Shown piece after piece: positions 23,526 through 32,900 of a stretch of 35,104 bases of DNA. Both the position numbers and the translations under genes were made by a program. The notes below the pieces were generated by a model. That model saw only the letters and a program-made list of their open reading frames with translations. It searched no databases and was not told the DNA's origin. The first letter of the stretch is position 1; the number at the start of each line of letters is the position of its first letter. This stretch comes from a virus. The stretch is from IMG/VR virus record IMGVR_UViG_3300032093_000437, positions 1-35,104 of that record, one strand, 5' to 3'.

Positions 23526-25987
23526 TGCCATTAATAACATCTAATACAGATCTTAAATCTTTGTCTTTTGGCCATGATAGGCCAGGATGGGCTAATAGTG
23601 GCCAACCTTTTTTATACTTTGGTTTTCCAAATTTAAACATAGGTACTATACCATCAAGGACAGGAAACAATCCTTATGTAAATCTGTCAGTAAATAATTT
23701 TGTTTATAAACCTATAAATCCTATCCCAGTTAATTCTCAAGCTATTGGGATGGTAAGAGGTTTTCAAAATGGTATTAATAATGATATAAATTTAATTAAT
23801 ATTGGAAGTAACTTTGTTGTAGAAGGAGTTGAAAATGTAATAGAAGGAGCAGCTAATCTTACTAATAGAATAGGAAATGCTACTGTTAGGGGAGCTATTA
23901 ATGCGCTTAACGGTGTTATAGGTGGTATAAACGCAGCTTCTGATTATATCACAGAAACATTTGACCCTACACTTAGATCAAGTTATCCTGATTTTTTATG
24001 GAGAAAAAATAGATTTAACTTAGGTCATTCTTTTATTGATACTCAAAGAATAACAAAATTCTTTTTCACACCAGCTGGTCTTTTCTTTTTATTAAAACAA
24101 AATTTATTAGAAAGACAAAATGTTAAAGTTGATGGAACAACACGTTTATATAGTCCTTTAAACACTATAGCACAAGTTGGAGTGAATGCTTATGGATATC
24201 ACCTAAACAAATCAGGTTTAAATCCATTTGAAAGAAGTTATTATAAAGGTGGAAATGAAGGATATTTTAATAACACCAAAAAACGTATTGGTTTAGCTGG
24301 AGTCCAAAATTTTGAAGATGATATAGGTAGAGGAGCTAATCGTTTAACATCATTACTATTAAATAAAATTAATCATGTACCAATAGGGTTAGATAAATAT
24401 GGTATAACAAATGTTCTTAACCGTAATGTTCTTCTTAGATATCTTAGTGGTCCTGGATCTACCTTAGGTATTGGGTTCACTGAGATTAGATTACAAAATG
24501 AAACTCGAAAAGTTGAATTAAGGAGAGACAAAACATGGCCTGGTGAAAAGTATAATATTAATAGAGAAAATAAATATGATTATCTAACACCAATAGGAAA
24601 ACCAGATATAGAATGGTATTTAACTGTTGGTGATACTTCTGGGGATTTAGGTACTAGAAGTGTATTTTACAAATGGTATTTACAAAATAAAGGATCTTAT
24701 AATAGTGTAACTGAAGCAGCAAAAGCTTATTATGGTACTACAGAAGAATTAGTAAAAATAGATATAGATTATTTAATCACAAGTAGTCTATACTCTCCAT
24801 CTGGTTCATCTGCTACTATAAAAAGATTAGGAGGAGATTCTACTAAACCAGAATATTATACTCCAACAGGAAGTAGTGTTAATTGGAGTTACACAGCAGG
24901 TAAGGGAGTAAGTAAAAATTATGATACGGCTTTAAAAGCAGCAGCCGCATCACTTAAATATCCTCTTCAAACAGGATCATTTTCTGTTAGTAATAGCCCA
25001 ATAGGAGAATCATCAACTATTAATTCTAATACAAATATTTTTAAAGACAAAGATGATAGTTCTAATAATGAATATACTTTAGATGGTTCTCAAATATCTC
25101 AATATAAATCTTTAGGACAAACACAAAATACAACATTTGGATCTAGTGGTGTAGAAGATTTTAGAAAATATCTTGTAAAAGGATCTATCCCAACAACAGA
25201 TTACACTGATTTTAATCGAGAAACAACATATCAAGCTAGTAAAACTAGTTATAAAGGAAATTGGAGTATAGCAGCTAATAAAAGAGTTTTAGACCCAAAT
25301 ATTCCAATTTCTTCTGATCAAGAAGAACCAAAAAGATATAGTGATATTATAGATTTTAATTTTACTTTACAATATCCTAGTGGTGATAAAAGATTAATTG
25401 ATTTTACTGCTTATTTAGAAGATTGGAGTGATGGGGTTAAAGCTGATTGGAATGCTATTAAATACATGGGTAGAGCTGAAAGCTTTTATAAATATGGTGG
25501 ATTTTCAAGAGAAGGATCAGTATCTTTCTTAGTGCCAGCCTTATCAAGAAGAAACATGATATCTAATTACAGAAAATTAAATGCTTTAGCTTGGTCAGTA
25601 GCCCCTTCTTATTCTGATATAGGTTTAATGAGAGGAATAATAACTAATTTTACAATGGGTGATTATTTTAGAAAAATGCCTATTTTAATTAAAAATGTAG
25701 ATTTCGCTGAAATTGAAGACATGGGCTGGGATATAAATAGAAAAGTAGATGGTACTGTATGGCAAAGAGATGAAATTGGTTTCACAGGTCAATTACCTAA
25801 AGGTATTAAAGTAACATTACAATATATTGTAATCCATGATTATACTCCAAAAGCTGGAGCAGAATTTATAGGATATGACCCTGATACAAACGCTGCTAGT
25901 GGAAGTGTATTTATTCCTTCATTAAACGACCCAGCAACAGGAAGTAAAGCTATTACTAGTGGTAATTATACTCCATTTCTAAAATAA
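23525..25987 (+). CDS. Baseplate protein with tube-like C-terminal domain (gp48/gp54-like)
   Basis: A large structural protein. The N-terminal ~600 residues are Asn/Gly/Tyr-rich and not recognised ('LKSLSFGHDRPGWANSGQPF' at the start). The C-terminal region, about residues 607-790, has the layout of tail-tube-like domains that cap the tube on the baseplate in marine T4-like phages: 'RLIDFTAYLEDWSDGVKADW', 'AIKYMGRAESFYKYGGFSRE', 'LMRGIITNFTMGDYFRKMP' and 'LPKGIKVTLQYIVIHDYTPK'. These phrases parallel cyanophage-type baseplate proteins I recall as gp48/gp54 equivalents, but without a search this is tentative. Function inferred: initiator platform for tube polymerisation. The gene lies directly before a gp53-like wedge gene and 7 nt separate them. 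At 820 residues it is much longer than T4 gp48 or gp54 (~320-360). Confidence 0.68.
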   Translation: MPLITSNTDLKSLSFGHDRPGWANSGQPFLYFGFPNLNIGTIPSRTGNNPYVNLSVNNFVYKPINPIPVNSQAIGMVRGFQNGINNDINLINIGSNFVVEGVENVIEGAANLTNRIGNATVRGAINALNGVIGGINAASDYITETFDPTLRSSYPDFLWRKNRFNLGHSFIDTQRITKFFFTPAGLFFLLKQNLLERQNVKVDGTTRLYSPLNTIAQVGVNAYGYHLNKSGLNPFERSYYKGGNEGYFNNTKKRIGLAGVQNFEDDIGRGANRLTSLLLNKINHVPIGLDKYGITNVLNRNVLLRYLSGPGSTLGIGFTEIRLQNETRKVELRRDKTWPGEKYNINRENKYDYLTPIGKPDIEWYLTVGDTSGDLGTRSVFYKWYLQNKGSYNSVTEAAKAYYGTTEELVKIDIDYLITSSLYSPSGSSATIKRLGGDSTKPEYYTPTGSSVNWSYTAGKGVSKNYDTALKAAAASLKYPLQTGSFSVSNSPIGESSTINSNTNIFKDKDDSSNNEYTLDGSQISQYKSLGQTQNTTFGSSGVEDFRKYLVKGSIPTTDYTDFNRETTYQASKTSYKGNWSIAANKRVLDPNIPISSDQEEPKRYSDIIDFNFTLQYPSGDKRLIDFTAYLEDWSDGVKADWNAIKYMGRAESFYKYGGFSREGSVSFLVPALSRRNMISNYRKLNALAWSVAPSYSDIGLMRGIITNFTMGDYFRKMPILIKNVDFAEIEDMGWDINRKVDGTVWQRDEIGFTGQLPKGIKVTLQYIVIHDYTPKAGAEFIGYDPDTNAASGSVFIPSLNDPATGSKAITSGNYTPFLK

Positions 25988-25994
25988 TCTTAAT

Positions 25995-26297
25995 ATGAAT
26001 CGTTATAGAAATACTAAAATAATAAACCAACCTAATACTAATATAAAATATTATAGGGATACAAAATATCCTAGTATACCTTTATCTATAACAGACATAT
26101 ATGTCATTACAGCTGATGGAGACAGATATGATATATTAGCGCAGCAATATTACAATGATTCTACATTATGGTGGATTATTTCTATAGCTAATGATAATTT
26201 AGTTCAAAATACCCTATACCCTTCAGCTGGCCTTCAAATACGTATACCACGTGATATAAGTGGTATTCTAGCCGCTTATAATTTACTAAATTCATAA
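25995..26297 (+). CDS. 53: Baseplate wedge protein with LysM-like fold, gp53-like
   Basis: Residues ~40-85 fit the LysM/tail-protein-X pattern used by gp53 to clamp baseplate arms: 'DRYDILAQQYYNDSTLWWII' followed by 'SIANDN', then 'YPSAGLQIRIPRDISG'. The first 30 residues are a basic, Asn/Tyr-rich arm. At 100 residues it is about half of T4 gp53 (196), so it represents essentially the LysM-like part. It lies between the tube-cap-like protein and the hub paralogs, in keeping with a baseplate gene cluster; 3 nt separate it from the next ATG. Peptidoglycan binding is possible for a LysM domain but not required here. Confidence 0.8.
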   Translation: MNRYRNTKIINQPNTNIKYYRDTKYPSIPLSITDIYVITADGDRYDILAQQYYNDSTLWWIISIANDNLVQNTLYPSAGLQIRIPRDISGILAAYNLLNS

Positions 26298-26300
26298 GTT

Positions 26301-29300
26301 ATGGCTACAAAGGTTTTAGGGAGTGAATTCAATGATTGGGTTCAAAAACAAATTAATCAAAGACAAAAAACTAACGCTTTAACCACTTCTAAAAGTACTA
26401 ATGATATTTTATATCAAAATGCAAATGACTCATTTATTAGATTAACATCTGCTGTTAACATTAATGATGAACCAACTAACGCTAAAAATTTCCAATTATT
26501 TTCAACTAGATTTGGAGGTGTTGGATCAACTGGAAGTTTTGCTTCTGGAGTAGGAACAGGAACTAACTCAACATACGCTTACGGATTCTTATCAGATGGA
26601 AAATATGGGTTTTCACCTCCACCTGGAATAGTGTCCGCTGATATTAAGGCTTTAAACCAAGGTTCTTTTAAAGAGGCTACAATTGAGATTTTAGCCCATA
26701 ATATGGATCAGTTTGAAATAATTGAAGTATTATATCTTAGAGTCGGATATACAGTTTTACTAGAGTGGGGTCATAACATGTACTTTGATAACACAGGAGC
26801 TTTTATTAGATCTAATCCCCATGAAGTATATACAACTTTTTTAAATGGTGGTAGCTCTCAATTAGATGTTCAAAATAAAATTATAGCAGAACGGTCAGGA
26901 TCTAATGGTAATTATGATGCTATGCATGGAGTAGTTAGAAATTTTAATTGGAACTTAGAAAAAGATGGAAGTTATAAAATATCTGTTAATATAGCCTCAG
27001 TAGGTGATGTTTTTGAATCTTTAAAAAGTAATACATCTCACCCTATTTCTGACGCTACTAAAATTGACGGAACTCAGGAAACTCCAGAAAATCAACCACC
27101 ACTTCAATTTAACGCTCAAAAAACTACAATAAATAAAATATTGTGGTATCTATCTCAAAAACTTCCTGCTTCTAAAGATATGAAAGTAGATGGATCTCAT
27201 AAATTTTATTTACAAGGTGATGAAACAAAAGCTTCTGATATAGCTGCGGGCATAGGTTTAAAAGCTAATCAATATAATGATAGTAAACCTGGGGCTCAAG
27301 GAGATGTAATAGGTTTTATATTTCCCCAATTAAACGGTGTTAATACTGGAGGAGCGGGGCTTAACGCTCAATACTTTATAAAATTAGGAGTACTACTGCG
27401 TTGTTTACAAAATTTTTGTTTACTATACAACCCAGACAAAAATAATGAAGCTTTAATCAATATTAACACAGATGATGAAGAAAGTTTTTGTTTTACTTAC
27501 GCTAGACAAGGTAGTTTAGATCCTAGAGTATGTTTAATAGATATTGATAAAGAATTAAAATTAACCATCAATCCCACTACCGGAGTAGCTACATCACCAC
27601 CTACTTCCTCAGCTAGTAATTATACTATCACTAATACTTACTATGATTATAAATTTTTAAAAATTGAAGACACATATTCTTCAACACCCGCATATGATGA
27701 TCTTTACGACCCAGAACAAGGACCATACATAGACGCTCCTAATGACATAGACAGTTATGCTTTATCTGTACTCCCAACAAGAGGAACTTGGTCAGATGAA
27801 TTTGAAAAATTTTTAAATGATCAATTTCCTGAAGCAGATAGCACAAAAATTGTTAAAAAAACAACAAACCAACCAGGTGGATTTGTTAGTGATTTAAACA
27901 ATATTAAATATTCTAACGCTACAACTGCTTACTTATCTATTCTTGAAGATTATGTTGTAAAAGATGATGATCAAGAATATCAAGATTTCAAAGATAAATT
28001 TATTTATGATCCTAATTTGTCTGGGACATTTGTCACATCCGCTGTGACTGAGGGGCAAAATTATTTAACTGATTATAATTTAGAAATTAATAAAATCATC
28101 AAAGTAATTGATGTGCCTACAAGTGGGGGTGGACCTAGAAAAATAACATTAACTGTGACTACTAAAAGGGCTATAGTATCTACATATGTAAAATCTACTA
28201 CAGGTTATGTAGGAACTAATGTGGAAGCGGAAAATGAAGAAGATATAGATGTATCTAATAATTTATTTGATAGAATAAGACCAGGATCTAAATTCAGAGT
28301 AGACCCAGATAATTATCCATTTATAGGTCGTACTATGAATATTTACATTAATATGAATCATGTGGCTAGTATATTACAAAATAATGTTGATATATCAAGT
28401 GGAGCTATATCAATGTTTACTTTCTTAGATACATTAATGAAAAATGTTCAAAGGGCTTTAGGTAATCTAAATAATTTTTATATCCCATATGATGAAAAAA
28501 CTAATGAATTTTCTATAGTAGATAAAACAGTAATTCCTCAATTAGGATCTTACTTACTAGCTACAAAAGGAAAAAATCCATTTAATATTAATCCTACAGA
28601 ATTTTTAACTAATACTTTAGGAACAAATGGGGGTAGTTTTGTAAGAGAAGCATCATTTAAAACCCAAATATCAAATAACTTTATGTCTCAAATTACTATT
28701 GGCGCCCAAGCAAATGGTAATATTGTAGGTACAAATGCTACATTATTAAGTAAATTAAATGTAGGTTACACAGACAGAATATTTTTTGAGAAAACTACAG
28801 AAAATAATAAATCAAATTCTACTTCAAATGATATATCTACTAATTTCCTTAGTAATGTAGGAATTGTACAAAATTTATATAACGCTATAAATGATGGAAA
28901 CATCTCAGATCAACAGATAGACGGTGCTATAGATGCTGGTGTTGATCTATTTAATTACGAGATAGGAGCATATGTTAATGAAGGTAGTATACCTGGATTA
29001 GGACTATTACCTATTAATTTAGAAATGACATTAGATGGATTAAGCGGAATGAATATAGGTGAAGCATACACAGCTGACACAAAACTTTTACCATCTTTAT
29101 ATAGAAATACAACTCAATTTATTATTACAGGTGTATCTCATAAAATACAAAATAATGATTGGACAACTACAGTTCAAAGCATATCAGGCCCAAAATATGA
29201 TGGAGTAACTGTAAAGTTACCTCCTAAACCTAAAACAGCTACTATTACTATTATTAAAGATCCAAGATGGAAACCATCAGCTCCTCCATCAGGAGCACCA

Positions 29301-29945
29301 ACTACCCCAGTAACACCAGGATCTTATCCTGGAGACTCTAGATATGATCCTTTAAAGACTATTATATTTAAAGGTGAAAGTACTAGTTATGATTCTTTAT
29401 TCCCTAGTACCACTTATACCGCTGTATATAAAGTATCTGCTACAACAAGAACTATTCAACAAATTATTGATGAAGGGGAACAACGTGTAGCAGCTGGGTA
29501 TAGCAGTACAGCTGTAGGAAGATACCAACAAATAACAAGATATATAAGTAATAGAGCAACAACAGTTGGCTTATCACTTACTGATCTTTTTAATGAACTT
29601 AACCAAAATAAAATGGGTGAATCTATAATAGATACAAAAGATGGTGGTGGGATTGGAGACTACATTAAAGGAAAAAATGAAGGTAATCAAACTCAATTAG
29701 AAGAAGCTATTGATATACTTGGAAGAGGATGGACATCTAAACCTATGATTAATAAAGGTGGAAGTAAAGTAGGAAATGTAGTTGACGGAACTGGGACAGT
29801 TGGTAACACATCCCCAGGTCCTGTAGCAGTAAATGTTGGCCAAGTAGTAAAGGCTCTTATAGAAACCCGAAAAAACTTTGTGAATAGCAGTATAACAGGT
29901 ATTGGTGGAAAACCAGTATTTATTCCAAGTTATATTACATATTAA
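26301..29945 (+). CDS. Giant baseplate hub/spike paralog A with lambda-R-like lytic domain (1214 aa)
   Basis: The body (residues ~1-425 and ~630-990) is shared with the next gene: 'STYAYGFLSDGKYGFSPPPG', 'LLEWGHNMYFDNTGAF', 'FIFPQLNGVNTGG', 'NYPFIGRTMNIYINMN', 'QIDGAIDAGVDLFNYEIG'. A variable insert occupies ~427-630. After a Pro-rich hinge (~990-1010) a separate domain follows. It has 'FKGEST' with Glu1026 and 'YSSTAVGRYQQITRYI' with G1073-R-Y-Q1076. The Glu to GRYQ distance (47) is close to that of lambda endolysin R (46, E19 to G65), so I call it a GH104-like lytic transglycosylase domain with Glu1026 as catalytic acid. A domain that locally opens the cell wall on a baseplate spike parallels the lysozyme in T4 gp5. 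The N-terminal body is not a family I can name; hub/spike is inferred from position and from the lytic domain. Confidence 0.72.
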   Translation: MATKVLGSEFNDWVQKQINQRQKTNALTTSKSTNDILYQNANDSFIRLTSAVNINDEPTNAKNFQLFSTRFGGVGSTGSFASGVGTGTNSTYAYGFLSDGKYGFSPPPGIVSADIKALNQGSFKEATIEILAHNMDQFEIIEVLYLRVGYTVLLEWGHNMYFDNTGAFIRSNPHEVYTTFLNGGSSQLDVQNKIIAERSGSNGNYDAMHGVVRNFNWNLEKDGSYKISVNIASVGDVFESLKSNTSHPISDATKIDGTQETPENQPPLQFNAQKTTINKILWYLSQKLPASKDMKVDGSHKFYLQGDETKASDIAAGIGLKANQYNDSKPGAQGDVIGFIFPQLNGVNTGGAGLNAQYFIKLGVLLRCLQNFCLLYNPDKNNEALININTDDEESFCFTYARQGSLDPRVCLIDIDKELKLTINPTTGVATSPPTSSASNYTITNTYYDYKFLKIEDTYSSTPAYDDLYDPEQGPYIDAPNDIDSYALSVLPTRGTWSDEFEKFLNDQFPEADSTKIVKKTTNQPGGFVSDLNNIKYSNATTAYLSILEDYVVKDDDQEYQDFKDKFIYDPNLSGTFVTSAVTEGQNYLTDYNLEINKIIKVIDVPTSGGGPRKITLTVTTKRAIVSTYVKSTTGYVGTNVEAENEEDIDVSNNLFDRIRPGSKFRVDPDNYPFIGRTMNIYINMNHVASILQNNVDISSGAISMFTFLDTLMKNVQRALGNLNNFYIPYDEKTNEFSIVDKTVIPQLGSYLLATKGKNPFNINPTEFLTNTLGTNGGSFVREASFKTQISNNFMSQITIGAQANGNIVGTNATLLSKLNVGYTDRIFFEKTTENNKSNSTSNDISTNFLSNVGIVQNLYNAINDGNISDQQIDGAIDAGVDLFNYEIGAYVNEGSIPGLGLLPINLEMTLDGLSGMNIGEAYTADTKLLPSLYRNTTQFIITGVSHKIQNNDWTTTVQSISGPKYDGVTVKLPPKPKTATITIIKDPRWKPSAPPSGAPTTPVTPGSYPGDSRYDPLKTIIFKGESTSYDSLFPSTTYTAVYKVSATTRTIQQIIDEGEQRVAAGYSSTAVGRYQQITRYISNRATTVGLSLTDLFNELNQNKMGESIIDTKDGGGIGDYIKGKNEGNQTQLEEAIDILGRGWTSKPMINKGGSKVGNVVDGTGTVGNTSPGPVAVNVGQVVKALIETRKNFVNSSITGIGGKPVFIPSYITY

Positions 29946-29954
29946 TAAAATAAT

Positions 29955-29970
29955 ATATTTATAACAAATA
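29955..29970 (+). promoter_or_regulatory. Late-type element upstream of hub paralog B
   Basis: ATATTTATAACAAATA; the core at 29956-29963 ends 17 nt before the ATG at 29981. Paralog A has no such element before its start, so the two copies are transcribed from different signals. Confidence 0.65.
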
Positions 29971-29980
29971 GTACTAAATA

Positions 29981-32900
29981 ATGGCTAGAAGCATAATAGG
30001 AGCAGGTTTTGATGAATATGTTAAAAATCAAATTGACCGTAGACAAAAGAATAATGCTATAACTACTTCTAAAAGTAATGATATAATTCTATACCAAAAC
30101 ACTAATGATGCTTTTTTACGATTAACATCAGGTGTTGATGTTAATGATACAAACACTGATGCTTTTAATTATCAATTATTTTCAACTAGATTTGGAGGAC
30201 TTGGTTCATCAGGAAACTTTGCTACTGGTGTTGGATTAGGAGCTAATTCAACATACGCATATGGATTTCTTTCAGATGGAACATATGGATACTCACCACC
30301 CCCAGGTCTAATATCAGCTGATATTAAAGCTTTAAATAAAGGTTCCCTTAGAGAGGCTACAGTTCAAATGGTAGCCCACAACTCAGCCCAATTTGAAATT
30401 ATTGAAAGACTATACCTTAGATTAGGTTATTCTATGTTATTAGAATGGGGTCATAATATGTACTTTGACAATACTGGTGCTTTTAATAGATCTAATCCTC
30501 ATGAAGTATGCAGTACATTTATAAAAACTAACTCTTATGATACTATTTTAAAAAAAATTAGAGAACAAAGAGCATCATCTGATGGTAATTATGATGCTAT
30601 GGTAGGTTTAGTAAAAAATTTTTCATGGGATTTAAAAAGAGATGGTAGTTATGATATAAGATTAGATATAATTGCCACTGGAGATATAATAGAATCTTTA
30701 AAAAGCAATACATCTCACCCTGTAAAAAATCCTTCTACAACAGAAACACCTGAAGACCAACCACCACTTCAATTTAACGCTCAAAAAACTACAATAAATA
30801 AAATACTATGGGAGTTATCTCAAAAGATACCTGTAGTAGATATGAAAACAGATGGCTCACATAAATTTTATTTAAATGGCCCAGAAACAACCGCAGCTAT
30901 AATTTCAAGTATAACTGGATTAACAGCTAACCAAGACAATAATAGTGAGTCATGGGCAGAAGGAGATGTAGTAGGTTTTATATTCCCTCAATTAAATGGA
31001 GTCAACACAGGAGGACCTGGACTTAATGCTCAGTATTTTGTAAAATTAGGTGTATTTCTAAGATGTTTGCAAAACTTTTGTTTACTATACAATCCAACTC
31101 AAGGTAATGAATCTATTTTTAAATTTAATTGGAATGAAAATGAAAATTTTTGCTTCACATATGCTAGACATGGTAGTTTAGATCCTAGAGTATGTTTAAT
31201 AGATATTGATAAAGATCTAAAACTAAATGTTAATCCTGTTACTGGTGTTGCAACCACTCCACCCCCTACTACAACTGTTAATTATAACATAAATGAAAGA
31301 AGATATGAGTATAAAGAAATAAGAATATATAAATATAATTCTTCTAATAAGAATTATGATGAATTATATAAAAATGTTCTTGATTTTAGTAAAGGAGTAT
31401 ATACTGATCCTAAGGAATACCAAGACTTAGACAGTTACGTTGATATAAATTTGCTTTCATCAATCCCATCATATAAAACACAACTAGAAAAAAGTTTTAA
31501 TGAAAAATTTGCTATACCTTTTTTAGAACCAGATGAAAATAAACCAGCTATAACAATAACTAACCCAACATCTTTAACTACCACAGCTACAGATTTAAAT
31601 AATGTTACAATTTACACTTACTCAGATAAAGATCTTCCATATTTACAACAATGGACTGGCCAAACTAATAAAGGGCAAAAAGTAACAGTACCTTTTGTTG
31701 ATCGAACATTAAATAATTACATAGATGGAGGATCTCACCCTGAATTATACTCAGCTAGAAATACTATAACCGCACAAGAAAATACAGAATATATTGTTAA
31801 GGCTGGTGAATTTGTAGGAAGTAAAGCTGTAGATGGAGGAGGTAATGAAGTTGATTTTAATCAAATAAAACAAAATTTAGCAGCTGGAACAGCTACAACA
31901 ACTTCTAATGTAGTGTTTGTTTTAGACACATATGCTATTGTAACTCATGAATATATTAAAGTATCTACAGGTTATACAGGAACTAATGTTGGAGTAACAG
32001 AAGATATAGATGTATCAAATCAATTATTTGATAGAATAAGAAATGGCTCTAGATTTAGAGCTGATTCAAGTAATTATCCATTTATAGGTCGTACTATGAA
32101 CATCTATATTAATATGAACTATATAGCTAAAATACTTCAAGATTATGTTGATGTAGGTTCTGGGGCTATAGCTATGTATGATCTTTTAGATAAATTAATG
32201 AAGGGAGTACAAAATGCTTTAGGAAATATTAATAATTTTAACATTACTTACGATGAGAACACTAACGAATTTTCTATAGCAGATAGTACATTCATACCTA
32301 ATTTACCTAAATACTTAGACACTCTAAAAGCATCAGGAATAATATCTGCTAATCCTTTTGATAATAAGTCTGTTGAATTTATAACTCATACTTTAACTCC
32401 TACTGAAGGTAGTTTTATGAGAGATGCTTCTGTGAAAACTAAATTATCTAACAATTTCCAAACAATGGTAACTGTTGGAGCTCAAGTTAATAAAAATGTT
32501 GTTGGATCTAACTCAACAGGTCTAACACGTTGGAATGCGGGTTTAACAGATAGAATTATAAATAAAAAAACATCAGAAAACAATAAAGATGGAACAAAAC
32601 CTGATGAAATATCTACTAATTTTCTTAGTAATGTAGGTATAGTGCAGAACTTATATAACGCTATAAATGATGGTAACATATCAGACCAACAGATTGATGG
32701 AGCTAAAGACGCAGGAATTGATTTATTTAATTATGAAATAGGAACTTATGTTAATGAAGGAATCATTCCTGGTGTAGGATTTATACCTATTGATTTAGAA
32801 TTAACTATGGAAGGATTAAGTGGAATGAAATTATATGAGTCATATACCGCTGACACAAAATTACTCCCTCCTAGATATAAAGATGCTATCCAGTTTATAA

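Noticed and set aside
25732-25739. Sense-strand TATAAATA as a classical T4 late promoter
   Set aside because: It lies inside the 820-aa baseplate gene with no start nearby; chance match in A/T-rich DNA.
29283-29945. A separate endolysin gene at the end of hub paralog A
   Set aside because: The lambda-R-like domain is in frame with the hub body, has no own start with a late-type element, and is preceded by a continuous Pro-rich hinge.
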